Positions 26,561 to 35,858 of a DNA stretch of 64,000 nucleotides are shown here, piece after piece. The DNA is from an uncultured Desulfobacter sp. (lineage in GTDB: Bacteria; Desulfobacterota; Desulfobacteria; Desulfobacterales; Desulfobacteraceae): assembly GCF_963666145.1 (NCBI RefSeq), contig NZ_OY762614.1, positions 5,322,501 to 5,386,500 on the forward strand, in the 5' to 3' direction. Each line of letters starts with the position of its first letter. The stretch's first letter is position 1. Under the pieces are notes generated by a model that searched no databases, was not told where the DNA came from, and saw nothing but the letters and a program-made list of their open reading frames with translations. The position numbers and the translations under genes were made by a program.

Positions 26561-28897
26561 ATGAAGCTGAATACGAAGATTCTTATTATTAGTCTGGCAG
26601 GTCTGGGCATCATATTGCTTATCAGCGTACTGGCCACAGCCGTATATTTTAACCGGATCAAAGACGCACAGATTGCAAAGAATGCAAAATCGGCCCAAAG
26701 ACAGTTTGAAATGGCCATGACGGCGAAAGAAAAGGTGTGGCTGACCAACGCGCTCCAGGTGGCAGCCAATGATAATGTTAAAAAAGCGATGCTGGGAAAT
26801 GACCGAAAGCTGGCTGACCATGTGCTGAAACGACTGGGTAAAATCTTTAAGGAAAATACAGGATTTAAAAACGTCCAGGTTCATTTGATCGATAAAGATC
26901 TTCACTCGTTTTATAAATCCTGGGCCCCGGATTCCCACGGGGAGGCCCTTGGGTATTCCAAGGGATATGCCCAGGTTAAAAATACCCTTAAATCCGATGT
27001 TGCCATGGAAGTTTCCGGCAAAGGGGTGCGCCTTAAGGGATTGTTTCCCATTCTTGATGGGGAAAAATTTCTTGGTATTGCCAATTTTGAGGGGGGATTG
27101 AACTCCATTAAGCGCACATTAAAATCCCATGACATCGATTTCATCTACTTCATGGATGCCAAAGATTTAGATGTGGCCAAAGGTATGAGTGGAACACCAC
27201 GGTTGGCTCAATTCATTTTAAATCAAAAGGATGTGGATGAAGCGTATTGGGCCTATCTTCAAAAACCGGGCATTGTAGAGAAAATTTTGGGGCTCCCTTT
27301 TTTCCTGGACAGTGAGTATCTTAACGTCACAGGTCAATTCAAGGGATTTGGCGAATCAACGACTGGGATGTATATGCTCGGGGTCAAAAATAAAATCGCC
27401 CTGGAAAATGTCCACGAATTGGAAAAATTAATTTTCACTATATTCAGCCGGTTGTTCGGTATTCTTTTGGTTTTAATCTTCGGCCTGGTCTTTTTTATGA
27501 ACAAAAGTGTTGTGCGGCCCATTAAAAACATTGCGGACGGCATGCAGGATATTGCCCAGGGAGAGGGGGATCTGACCAAACGCCTGAAGATTGTTTCCAA
27601 AGATGAGATTGGACAGCTTTGCCGTGAATTTAATACCTTTATTGAAAAGCTGGATCACCTGATTTGGGATGTCAATGACAGAAACCAGAGCCTGGGGATT
27701 GTCTCCAATGAATTGTCCGGTGTTGCGGCATTAATGACAGCCAATGCCGGCAGAGTATCCACCCAGGCCAATACCGTTTCCGACGCAGCAGAGGCGATGA
27801 ATTCAAATATGAATACGGTGGCGGCTGCGGTGGAACAGGCCACGGTCAGCGCCGCTCATATCGCGGCGGCCACCGAAGAGATGACGGCGTCCATCAGCGA
27901 GATTGCTCAAAATACGAGTAACACCCGGCGGATCACCGAGCAGGCGGTCAAAGATGCTGGCAGTGCTTCGGATAAGATCGGGGATCTGCGCGCCTCTGCC
28001 CAGGATATCGGAAATGTTCTGAACACCATCCAGGAGATCAGTGAACAGACCAATCTTTTGGCCTTAAATGCCACCATTGAGGCGGCCAGAGCCGGAGATG
28101 CCGGTAAAGGCTTTGCCGTGGTCGCCGATGAGATCAAGCAGTTGGCTGGCCAGACATCCAGGGCCACAATAGATATCAGGGAGCGGATTGAAAACATTCA
28201 GGGTGTCAGCAGCCAGGCCGTAGAACAGATCGGCAGGGTGGCCGCCACCATTGATGATGTGGACGGGCAGGTGAATGCGATGGCTGCGTCCATTGAAGAA
28301 CAGGCGACAACCACCGAAGATATCTCTTCGAACATTCAGCAGGTCTCAACAGGGATTTCGGATATCCAGGAAACCGTTGTGCTCGCCAATGAGATTTCCG
28401 ACCGGATTGCCGGGGAGATACATACAGTAAAAGAATCTGCAGCCGAGATCCGTGAATACAGCCGGAATGTTGAAACCGATGCCGAGGACCAGAATCGGAT
28501 GGCCGGTGACGTCATTGAGATGATGAGTCAGTTTAAGATGACCCAGAAAGGGTTTCATGCCGCCCCTGTCAAGCGGGCGCACAGCCTGTGGAAAAAGAAG
28601 CTGTCAAATCTGTTGTCTGGCAAGCAGGAGGATGTCCGCATCGATCAGATGACCGATCACCGTCAATGTGATTTTGGCAGGTGGTATTTTGGTCAGGGAT
28701 TGGAAAAGTACGGAAAAAGCCAAGGGTATGCAAAACTTGGTCAGGTACATGAAAAAGTACATGAAGTGGGTGGTGAGGTGGCCACACTCTATAAGCAAGG
28801 ACAAGTTGATGACGCCCACGATCTCTTTAAAAACTATGGAAAAGTTACCTCGGAGTTGTTTGAACTGCTGGATGAATTGGAAAAGCAGACTTCCTAA
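26561..28897 (+). CDS. Methyl-accepting chemotaxis protein with C-terminal CZB domain
   Basis: A 778-residue chemoreceptor. Transmembrane helix 1 (IISLAGLGIILLISVLATAV) is followed by a large periplasmic Cache-like ligand domain (about 30-285), helix 2 (LFGILLVLIFGLVFFM), HAMP, and a full signalling hairpin with the highly conserved tip EISEQTNLLALNATIEAARAG. The C-terminus is a chemoreceptor zinc-binding domain (CDFGRWYFGQG, HEKVHEVG; the Cys and three His are the metal ligands), which in other bacteria senses zinc or hypochlorite redox state. AAGGAG precedes the ATG. It follows the bd-like/octahaem gene by 20 bases on the same strand and may be cotranscribed, which would link redox respiration to taxis. 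Confidence 0.94.
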   Translation: MKLNTKILIISLAGLGIILLISVLATAVYFNRIKDAQIAKNAKSAQRQFEMAMTAKEKVWLTNALQVAANDNVKKAMLGNDRKLADHVLKRLGKIFKENTGFKNVQVHLIDKDLHSFYKSWAPDSHGEALGYSKGYAQVKNTLKSDVAMEVSGKGVRLKGLFPILDGEKFLGIANFEGGLNSIKRTLKSHDIDFIYFMDAKDLDVAKGMSGTPRLAQFILNQKDVDEAYWAYLQKPGIVEKILGLPFFLDSEYLNVTGQFKGFGESTTGMYMLGVKNKIALENVHELEKLIFTIFSRLFGILLVLIFGLVFFMNKSVVRPIKNIADGMQDIAQGEGDLTKRLKIVSKDEIGQLCREFNTFIEKLDHLIWDVNDRNQSLGIVSNELSGVAALMTANAGRVSTQANTVSDAAEAMNSNMNTVAAAVEQATVSAAHIAAATEEMTASISEIAQNTSNTRRITEQAVKDAGSASDKIGDLRASAQDIGNVLNTIQEISEQTNLLALNATIEAARAGDAGKGFAVVADEIKQLAGQTSRATIDIRERIENIQGVSSQAVEQIGRVAATIDDVDGQVNAMAASIEEQATTTEDISSNIQQVSTGISDIQETVVLANEISDRIAGEIHTVKESAAEIREYSRNVETDAEDQNRMAGDVIEMMSQFKMTQKGFHAAPVKRAHSLWKKKLSNLLSGKQEDVRIDQMTDHRQCDFGRWYFGQGLEKYGKSQGYAKLGQVHEKVHEVGGEVATLYKQGQVDDAHDLFKNYGKVTSELFELLDELEKQTS

Positions 28898-28921
28898 GGT
28901 TTGTAATAATTGGGGACGTTA

Positions 28922-28952
28922 TTTCCACAGGTTCCCTGGGAACCTGTGGAAA
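28922..28952. terminator. Perfect hairpin after the MCP gene
   Basis: A 14-base perfect stem, TTTCCACAGGTTCC (28922-28935) with GGAACCTGTGGAAA (28939-28952), has a three-base loop. It lies between the MCP stop and the convergent membrane-protein gene, and ends with AAATTATT. It may terminate both. Confidence 0.75.
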
Positions 28953-28953
28953 A

Positions 28954-29820
28954 TTATTGATTATTACTGGAATGTGATTGGTTGTAACACCGACTGGCAA
29001 TTAAGGTCAGCAACAAAGCAAAAAACATTGAACACAGTCCAATGGCGACACTGTAATAATCGTTTGAGGCCAGGGATAACCGCATTAAAAGGGCAGCCAG
29101 TGCATATCCTGAATTTCTGAACACCGCATGAAATTGAGGTAAAACGCCCTGGGCCAGAAATACCATGAGAATATCGGAAAAAATCAATACCGTATAAAAA
29201 GATAAAAGAAAATCAAATCCATCCAATTCCTGGCGTATCAGCAAAAGGTCGTACACCCCCAAACCGAAAAAAATTAAAAGCAAGCAAAATGCCACTGTTT
29301 TTTTTGCAGATATAAATTGGTTCAGGCTTGGACCCGGTGCCACTGTTTTCTCCAGGCCGGGCAGCATGGCTCTGTAAAAGCCGAGCAGACCGAAAATAGC
29401 CAGCGCCCCAAATCCGTATGCCAAAATATGATATACCACATCCGTGTGGTGTGTCAGCGATAATGGCTCTGTCAGATCGGATAATTGTTTGAACGCATTC
29501 CTTAAAAAGATCAACGCCAAAATTTCAAATTGCTTGCCCACTGCCTGGGACATGGATTCCGGCAGGGTAAATATCATAGAAATGATTTCCATATATAATA
29601 CCAGCTGAAATACAAAGTATATGGCGTCATAATGGTTGTGGGAAACATGTCTCCCAAGCGCCGGAGACAGCATGCCCTGCCGGTTGAATTCAATGATGGT
29701 AAGGCTGGTCAAAAAAACTAGAATCAGAACATGGGACAGCATTTTATGGGTTGTGTCTCGGTGCCAAAACCTTTTTAAGATGTCCAGGGTGTATATACAC
29801 GCGTTAAATATATTTTTCAT
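28954..29820 (-). CDS. Uncharacterised polytopic membrane protein
   Basis: A 288-residue membrane protein with about six or seven predicted helices. Helical stretches include MLSHVLILVFLTSLTII, IYFVFQLVLYMEIISMIF, ILAYGFGALAIFGLLGF, TVAFCLLLIFFGLGVYDLLL and a final IGLCSMFFALLLTLIA. A conserved-looking cytoplasmic segment GKQFEILALIFLRNAFKQ and a histidine-rich loop (GRHVSHNHYDAIYF) are notable. No catalytic motif is recognised. The ATG at 29820 sits after CAGGTATCT. It is isolated between a chemoreceptor and an HD-GYP regulator on the other strand. Function unknown. Confidence 0.75.
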   Translation of the reverse strand: MKNIFNACIYTLDILKRFWHRDTTHKMLSHVLILVFLTSLTIIEFNRQGMLSPALGRHVSHNHYDAIYFVFQLVLYMEIISMIFTLPESMSQAVGKQFEILALIFLRNAFKQLSDLTEPLSLTHHTDVVYHILAYGFGALAIFGLLGFYRAMLPGLEKTVAPGPSLNQFISAKKTVAFCLLLIFFGLGVYDLLLIRQELDGFDFLLSFYTVLIFSDILMVFLAQGVLPQFHAVFRNSGYALAALLMRLSLASNDYYSVAIGLCSMFFALLLTLIASRCYNQSHSSNNQ

Positions 29821-30066
29821 AGATACCTGCCGCTGACCTTCATAGAACGATTTTATCGTATTTTTTTTTACTGGAATGCCATAACATAGCATACTTTTGA
29901 TGGATTTTAAAAAAATAACATTCCAGCAAAATTAAAATAGTGGTATTTTAATATAAACGTCGGATACAGGGTAAGTACAAATTTCGATTGCACGTTGATC
30001 CCCATCAGTTTTTATTTGCACGCGTAGTCATTCAGTATCGGCTGTATCTGTCCTTCTTATCTCGAC

Positions 30067-30102
30067 ATTGACATTGAATCGTCACGAATTGACATTGAAT
30101 CG
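30067..30102. promoter_or_regulatory. Two 15-base direct repeats, 21 bases apart
   Basis: ATTGACATTGAATCG occurs at 30067-30081 and again at 30088-30102, an exact 21-base period (two helical turns), about 90-125 bases upstream of the HD-GYP gene. The spacing is that expected for a dimeric or tandem regulator site. The rest of the 29.9-30.19 kb gap shows nothing else. Confidence 0.45.
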
Positions 30103-30192
30103 CTGAAACCTGCTGCAGACTGCAAAAAAATATATCTGCAGAAAAAATTTTTTGTGCATTGATGCACCGGGTGAAAGAGGAAAAAATCTGAA

Positions 30193-31317
30193 ATGATAAA
30201 TGATGCAATGGAAAAAGAAACAATCCTGATCGTGGACGATACACCGGATAATCTGGCTGTTTTGGGTGAACTGCTGATGCCCTTTTATCAGGTCCGCGTT
30301 GCCAATTCAGGGCCCAAAGCCCTGACGGCTGCCGCTACCCTCCCATTACCGGACCTTATCCTGCTTGACATTATGATGCCGGGGATGGACGGCTATGAGG
30401 TTATAAAACATCTGAAAAGCAACCCCGAAACAAGTGATATTCCCGTTATTTTTATCACGGCCCTGGATACGTGCGAAGATGAAGCCAAAGGATTTGATCT
30501 GGGTGCCAGGGATTACATATCCAAACCGGTCCGCGCGCCGATTTTGCTGGCCCGGGTCAAAGGACAGCTTGAAATCAAGGCGGCCAGGGACATATTGCGC
30601 AACCATAACACCTGGCTTGAAGATCAAATTCAAAAGGGAATCCGCAAGTACCAAAAGGTTCAGGACATCAGTATGCGGGCCCTTGCCAGTCTGGCCGAAG
30701 CCCGGGATGACGAGACCGGAAATCATATTCTACGAACACAAAATTATTTAAAAATTTTAGCCGAAGAATTGGTCAGTCATGATAAACATACAGATATTCT
30801 GTCACCAGAGACCATTGAGGTCTATTCAAAGGCTGCTCCCCTTCATGATATCGGCAAAGTCGGTATTCCGGACCATGTTCTGTACAAGCCGGGCAAGCTG
30901 ACCCCCGAGGAGTGGGAGATCATGAAAACCCATGCCCAGATAGGCGCAGACGCCATTCGACGTGCCGTCTGCCATGAGGAAGATAAGGAAGCGGTGGCGT
31001 TTCTCTATGTGGCCATGGACATTGCCGGGCATCACCATGAACGATGGGACGGCACGGGGTACCCCAATGGCCTTGCCGCAAACGATATCCCTTTGGCGGC
31101 AAGATTGATGGCTCTGGCCGACGTGTTTGATGCCCTGATCAGCCGCCGGGTTTATAAATCTGCGTATTCCATGGATGTCACGCTCAAGATTATTAATGAC
31201 GGCCGCGGGACGCATTTTGATCCGGATATCCTGGATGCGTTTAACCGCCGATTGGACGATTTTCAGGATGTTGCCTCCCGATATAAGGAGCATCAGGATC
31301 TGTCGGGCAACCAATAA
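30193..31317 (+). CDS. Response regulator with HD-GYP c-di-GMP phosphodiesterase domain
   Basis: A 374-residue cytoplasmic protein. Residues 8-125 form a receiver (LIVDDTPDN, LILLDIMMPGMDG with the phospho-Asp, FITAL, SKPV). A helical linker follows, then an HD-GYP domain (about 165-355) with LHDIGKVGIPD, HAQIGADAI and HHERWDGTGYP. All catalytic HD-GYP residues appear intact, so it should hydrolyse c-di-GMP when phosphorylated. The start is taken at 30193 with a GAGG 12 bases before; an ATG at 30208 directly before the receiver is possible. It immediately precedes the five-PAS hybrid kinase (46-base gap), its likely phosphodonor. Confidence 0.93.
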   Translation: MINDAMEKETILIVDDTPDNLAVLGELLMPFYQVRVANSGPKALTAAATLPLPDLILLDIMMPGMDGYEVIKHLKSNPETSDIPVIFITALDTCEDEAKGFDLGARDYISKPVRAPILLARVKGQLEIKAARDILRNHNTWLEDQIQKGIRKYQKVQDISMRALASLAEARDDETGNHILRTQNYLKILAEELVSHDKHTDILSPETIEVYSKAAPLHDIGKVGIPDHVLYKPGKLTPEEWEIMKTHAQIGADAIRRAVCHEEDKEAVAFLYVAMDIAGHHHERWDGTGYPNGLAANDIPLAARLMALADVFDALISRRVYKSAYSMDVTLKIINDGRGTHFDPDILDAFNRRLDDFQDVASRYKEHQDLSGNQ

Positions 31318-31363
31318 TTATTGTGCCAAAATCAAGACCTGGGAATTTTAAGGTAGCGTTAAC

Positions 31364-34300
31364 ATGCTTAAATACATTTTTTTTCTCGTCTGCCTGCTGA
31401 TCATACTCTTTGTTGATACAGGCTTTAGCGGGTTTATCGGAATTGCTGCTATTTGTTCTGCCTTATTTTATAATTTATATCAGCAAAAAAAAATCCAGGG
31501 CATGGAGATTGAACAGGCACAAAGAATTGCCGATCAGCGGTTTGAATCCCTGGGCAACAATATACCGGGCGGGTTTGTTTTCCGTTTTACCATGTTTTCT
31601 GACGGCACAAGACAATTTTCCTATATTAGCCAGGGCGTGCAAAAGCTGTTCAATCATTCTCCCGAGCAGATCATAAATGATCCATCACTGGTGCTGTCAC
31701 ATATGGACCAAAATTTCAATGTACTTTTTGAATCGAAGATGGCCCAAAGTGCTGAAAATTTGTCCTCAATCACCGAGGAGTTTAAGTTTGATCTGGACAA
31801 TGACCAAAGTTTATGGCTGCAGTTTAATGCCCATCCGGTCAAAGAAGCAGATGGTCGTATTGTTTGGGACGGTGTCGGCATCGACATCACCGAACATAAA
31901 AAGGCGGAAGACAGCCTGCGGCAAAGCGAAACACGATTTCGTAATATATTCAGTGAATCCAGCATGCCTATTTTTTTAATGAAGGGTAACAGATATATTG
32001 ATGCCAACCAGGCGGCACTCGATTTTTTAGGATACGACACGCTCGAAGAATTGACTGGGATAGGCCCCCAGGATATTTCACCCAAATACCAGCCCGATGG
32101 AATTTTATCCATTGAAAAAGTCAAAGCGGTTCATGACGCTGCGCATAATAAGGGAAGTCATCGCTTTGAATGGGAACACCTTAAAAAAGACGGCACTCAT
32201 TTTTTTGTTGAAGTGACGTTGACGCCCCTTCGTTTCAATGAAAAGGCATTCATCCATGTTTCCTGGATGGATATCACGGACCGCAAACAGATGGAAAGCC
32301 GGTTAAAGGAGTATGAAGCCATCGTCAATTCGTCTGACGATGCCATCATTTCCAAAACCATATACGGCACGGTTCTCAGTTGGAACAGGGGGGCCGAAAA
32401 GATTTTTGGATATAAGGCGGATGAAATCATCGGACGGCCCATCAAACATTTGTTTCCCCACGATCTATGGATACAGGAACAAAAAATTCTGGACAAGATA
32501 AAACAGGGCGTCAATATCGATCACTTTGAGACCCGGCGGCTGCGCAAGGACGGTACCGTCATTGACGTCTCGGTTACCATTTCCCCCATATTTGATAAAG
32601 ACGGATCTGTTTGGGCGGCATCTAAGATTGCCAGGAATATTACGGAGAAAAAGCGGATCAGCTTTTTGCTTGAAGAGCAGCGGCGGCAATTTAAAACCCT
32701 TTTGGAGACCATTCCCGATCTGGTGTGGCTTAAGGACAATGATGGGGTGTTTTTGTTCTGCAATCAGCGTTTTGAAGCCATGTTCGGGGCAAAACTCGAA
32801 CAGATCGTGGGCAAAACCGACTATGATTTTTTTGATAAAGAGCTTGCAGATGTTTTCAGGCAAAGTGACAAAGCCGCCATGCAGGCCGGCACGGCAACCA
32901 TGAACGAAGAGTGGGTGACCTTTCCGTCCGACGGTCATACGGAGTTGCTGGAAACCATCAAAACCCCCTTAAAAAATGATAAAGATGAGATTATCGGTGT
33001 TTTGGGAATAGCCCACGATATCACGGCAAGAACCCGGAATGAAGAGTACCTGAGGAAATTTTCCCTGGCCGTGGAGCAAAGTGCCAATGCTGTTGTCATC
33101 ACCGACCGGGACAGTAAAATAGATTACGTCAATCAGCGGTTCACGGAGATGACCGGGTATTCCAGAGAGGATGTGATCGGCAAAACACCGAGCATCCTTA
33201 ATTCAGGACAGACCTCTGAAAAAATTTATGAACAGCTGTGGGATGCCTTGAACCAAGGAAAATCATGGAGCGGCGAATTTATAAATTTACGCAAAGATGG
33301 TGAACAATACTTTGAATCTGCGGTGATTACCCCCCTGCGCGATAAAGACGGTACCGTGACCCATTTTGTGGCGATCAAAGAGGACATTACCGAGAAAAAA
33401 CAGATCGAGCAGGAGCTGAGTAATTATCGCCAGCATCTTGAAGAATTGGTAAAATCGAGAACCGTGGAGCTTGAAGCCGCCAAACTACAGGCCGAAGCCG
33501 CCAACCGGGCCAAGAGTACGTTCCTTGCAAACATGAGCCATGAAATCAGGACGCCGATGAATGCCATTATCGGGTTTGCCCATCTGATCCGCGGGCATAT
33601 CAAAGATGAGGAGCCGCAAGAGATGATCTCCAAGATCATCCGTTCGGGTAAACATCTGCTGGGGATCATTAATGACATACTTGATTTGTCGAAAATTGAA
33701 GAGGAGGCTTTAATCTTGGAAGAGACCACTTTTTTAACGTCCACAATTATTGATAATGTCTGCAGCATGATTCAGGATCCGATTTTACATAAAGGACTTC
33801 AATTCATCGTAAATACTGATCCTGAACTGGATACGTTGCCGGTTATGGGCGATCCCCTGCGCCTTCGGCAAATACTGGTCAACTATCTTGGCAACGCCGT
33901 TAAATTTACCGAGGCGGGCAAAATTATTCTGAATGCCGCTATATCCCAAAAGCATGCCCATAACGTTAAATTGCGCTTTGAGGTTCAAGATACCGGGATC
34001 GGTATCAGTGATGAACAAAAGAGTGTCGTATTTGATTCATTTGTACAGGCCGATGCCCTGACGACCCGCAAACATGGCGGCACGGGCTTGGGATTGGCCA
34101 TCTCCAGGCAATTGGCCCGTATGATGGGCGGTGATGCCGGCGTTGACAGTGAACTTGGCAAAGGCAGCACCTTTTGGTTTACCGCGGTATTAAAACTTGG
34201 CGATGTCAAGGACCTGAAAACAGATGTGTGTGAAGCGCTGACAAAACTTAAGGAAAATGCCCGTGTTCTTCTGGTGGAAGACAATGAAATAAACCAGGAG

Positions 34301-35293
34301 GTCGCCAAAAATATCCTTGAACAGTTTGGATTGTCCGTGGATACGGCCTTTAACGGCCGTGTGGCCTGTCGGAAAGTGGAGGCGAATCTTTACGACTTGA
34401 TTTTAATGGACATGCAGATGCCGGTCATGGACGGGTTGGAAGCCTCCAGAAAAATCAGAGAAATGCCCAACGGGGTGCAAGTTCCCATTGTGGCATTAAC
34501 CGCCAATGCATTTGAAGAGGACCGCAAACGTTGTCAGGACGCCGGCATGAACGGCTTTGTTGCAAAACCCTTTGAACCTGAGCAATTGCATGCCGTACTG
34601 GCCCGATGGATTCCCGGACATGATGGGTTTGAGGATCACACCTGCACAAAGAATCAATCCGAAACAAAAAGCCTGAAAAGCAGCGGAGATACCGATCGCC
34701 ACATTGATCTAAAAACCGGCCTGAAATATGTCAAAGAACAACAAATTTATCATAAAATGCTTGGCAAGTTTGTAGGGCAGCAGCCTGATCTGCCCGCACG
34801 TATTGAAACCGCGTTAAATGACCAGGATATGGATTCAGTGCGGCGTATGGTCCATTCTCTGAAAGGATTGGCCGGCACCCTTGGTATGCATGAACTTCAA
34901 GCCATCGCGGTGTCCTATGAAAATCTTGTGCGCAACGGTGCCGCCGAGCGCGAACTCAATGCGTCTTTGGGGGCTTTAAAAGAGGAGATAACTGCAGTTT
35001 GCGAGGAAATCCAGCAGATGAATATACCCGTAGCCGTTGAACCGGATACTGTTGACCTGGGCCGGCTTAAGTCACTGGTCAGCCAACTTGCAGATTTTTT
35101 AAAGAAAAATGATATGAGGGGGTATAAAATCTGGGAAAAAGCATATCCGGCTCTGGCCAGCGTCATTACAGGCGAAGAGGTAAATACGTTAAAACAACAG
35201 ATTGAAAATTTTGATTTTTCAGAGGCCTTATCTACGCTGGAGGATCTTATGGCGTGTTACCCGGAACAACTCATGGCCGATTCGTGCTCATGA
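31364..35293 (+). CDS. Hybrid histidine kinase: multiple PAS, HisKA, HATPase, REC, Hpt
   Basis: A 1309-residue tripartite phosphorelay kinase. After a short N-terminal hydrophobic segment (residues 2-30, probable single anchor) come five PAS domains (about 45-690). Then a coiled coil, HisKA with FLANMSHEIRTPMNAI, HATPase (DTGIGISDEQ, GGTGLGLAIS), a receiver (LILMDMQMPVMDGLEASR) and a C-terminal Hpt (VHSLKGLAGTLGMHE, phospho-His in HSLKG). The architecture is that of BarA/ArcB-type kinases. No periplasmic sensor is visible, so signals are probably cytoplasmic and PAS-borne (redox or ligand). It likely feeds the adjacent HD-GYP regulator. Confidence 0.93.
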   Translation: MLKYIFFLVCLLIILFVDTGFSGFIGIAAICSALFYNLYQQKKIQGMEIEQAQRIADQRFESLGNNIPGGFVFRFTMFSDGTRQFSYISQGVQKLFNHSPEQIINDPSLVLSHMDQNFNVLFESKMAQSAENLSSITEEFKFDLDNDQSLWLQFNAHPVKEADGRIVWDGVGIDITEHKKAEDSLRQSETRFRNIFSESSMPIFLMKGNRYIDANQAALDFLGYDTLEELTGIGPQDISPKYQPDGILSIEKVKAVHDAAHNKGSHRFEWEHLKKDGTHFFVEVTLTPLRFNEKAFIHVSWMDITDRKQMESRLKEYEAIVNSSDDAIISKTIYGTVLSWNRGAEKIFGYKADEIIGRPIKHLFPHDLWIQEQKILDKIKQGVNIDHFETRRLRKDGTVIDVSVTISPIFDKDGSVWAASKIARNITEKKRISFLLEEQRRQFKTLLETIPDLVWLKDNDGVFLFCNQRFEAMFGAKLEQIVGKTDYDFFDKELADVFRQSDKAAMQAGTATMNEEWVTFPSDGHTELLETIKTPLKNDKDEIIGVLGIAHDITARTRNEEYLRKFSLAVEQSANAVVITDRDSKIDYVNQRFTEMTGYSREDVIGKTPSILNSGQTSEKIYEQLWDALNQGKSWSGEFINLRKDGEQYFESAVITPLRDKDGTVTHFVAIKEDITEKKQIEQELSNYRQHLEELVKSRTVELEAAKLQAEAANRAKSTFLANMSHEIRTPMNAIIGFAHLIRGHIKDEEPQEMISKIIRSGKHLLGIINDILDLSKIEEEALILEETTFLTSTIIDNVCSMIQDPILHKGLQFIVNTDPELDTLPVMGDPLRLRQILVNYLGNAVKFTEAGKIILNAAISQKHAHNVKLRFEVQDTGIGISDEQKSVVFDSFVQADALTTRKHGGTGLGLAISRQLARMMGGDAGVDSELGKGSTFWFTAVLKLGDVKDLKTDVCEALTKLKENARVLLVEDNEINQEVAKNILEQFGLSVDTAFNGRVACRKVEANLYDLILMDMQMPVMDGLEASRKIREMPNGVQVPIVALTANAFEEDRKRCQDAGMNGFVAKPFEPEQLHAVLARWIPGHDGFEDHTCTKNQSETKSLKSSGDTDRHIDLKTGLKYVKEQQIYHKMLGKFVGQQPDLPARIETALNDQDMDSVRRMVHSLKGLAGTLGMHELQAIAVSYENLVRNGAAERELNASLGALKEEITAVCEEIQQMNIPVAVEPDTVDLGRLKSLVSQLADFLKKNDMRGYKIWEKAYPALASVITGEEVNTLKQQIENFDFSEALSTLEDLMACYPEQLMADSCS

Positions 35294-35337
35294 CGCACCA
35301 TTTAATTAAAACAGTGAAGATAAAGACAGGTGGATTG

Positions 35338-35741
35338 ATGAATCTTTTGCCAAAAAAATATTGGGCCTCTTTTGGGGAGCCTTATTCCTTTTTATGCTGT
35401 CAACATCTGTTTTGAGAACTGAAAATTATCTGTTTGTGGGCAGTAATTTTCCTGTTTTGTCGGAGATACTGCCGGATAAAACCCTTGGCGGCATCAGCAT
35501 TGATCTTTGCTTTTTTAAACTGATTTCCAATCGGGTTGATCTCGTCCCTACCCAGAAAAGAGAAGCATATAAAGCATTTGAGCGCCTGGGCCTCAGCAAA
35601 GAGCAATATCCGGTATCTATTTTGCCTGAACTTTCAAGCCATTATAATTACTATGGATTTTCAAAGAAAAAACATGCAGAACTCAAGCATTTTAAGGCGG
35701 CGTTTGACCAGGAACTCAAGATTATGAAAGATTCCGGATAA
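35338..35741 (+). pseudogene. Decayed extracellular solute-binding protein (SBP family 3) gene
   Basis: Starting at the ATG 35338, which has AGGTGG upstream, the frame MNLLPKK runs into a stop after about 25 codons. Reading one extra base in the A7 run at 35352-35358 joins it to LGLFWGALFLFMLSTSVL, a perfect signal peptide, and to the open frame that ends at 35741. The mature part has an N-terminal SBP beginning (FVGSNFPVLSE, LGGISIDL) linked directly to a C-terminal SBP ending (YPVSILPELSSHYNYYGFSK, FKAAFDQELK), so about 100 central residues are missing. It is therefore both frameshifted and internally deleted. It lies between two hybrid kinases and may be the remnant of a sensory binding protein. 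Confidence 0.7.
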
Positions 35742-35858
35742 ATAGCCCAGTTGCTGCAGAAATACCCCCGGGCCGATTAAATCGTATAAAAAATATTTTT
35801 TGAACGCCAACAACTAACATGTGTAACTTGATCATCGCGTGTAAAGGGGCAAACACAT

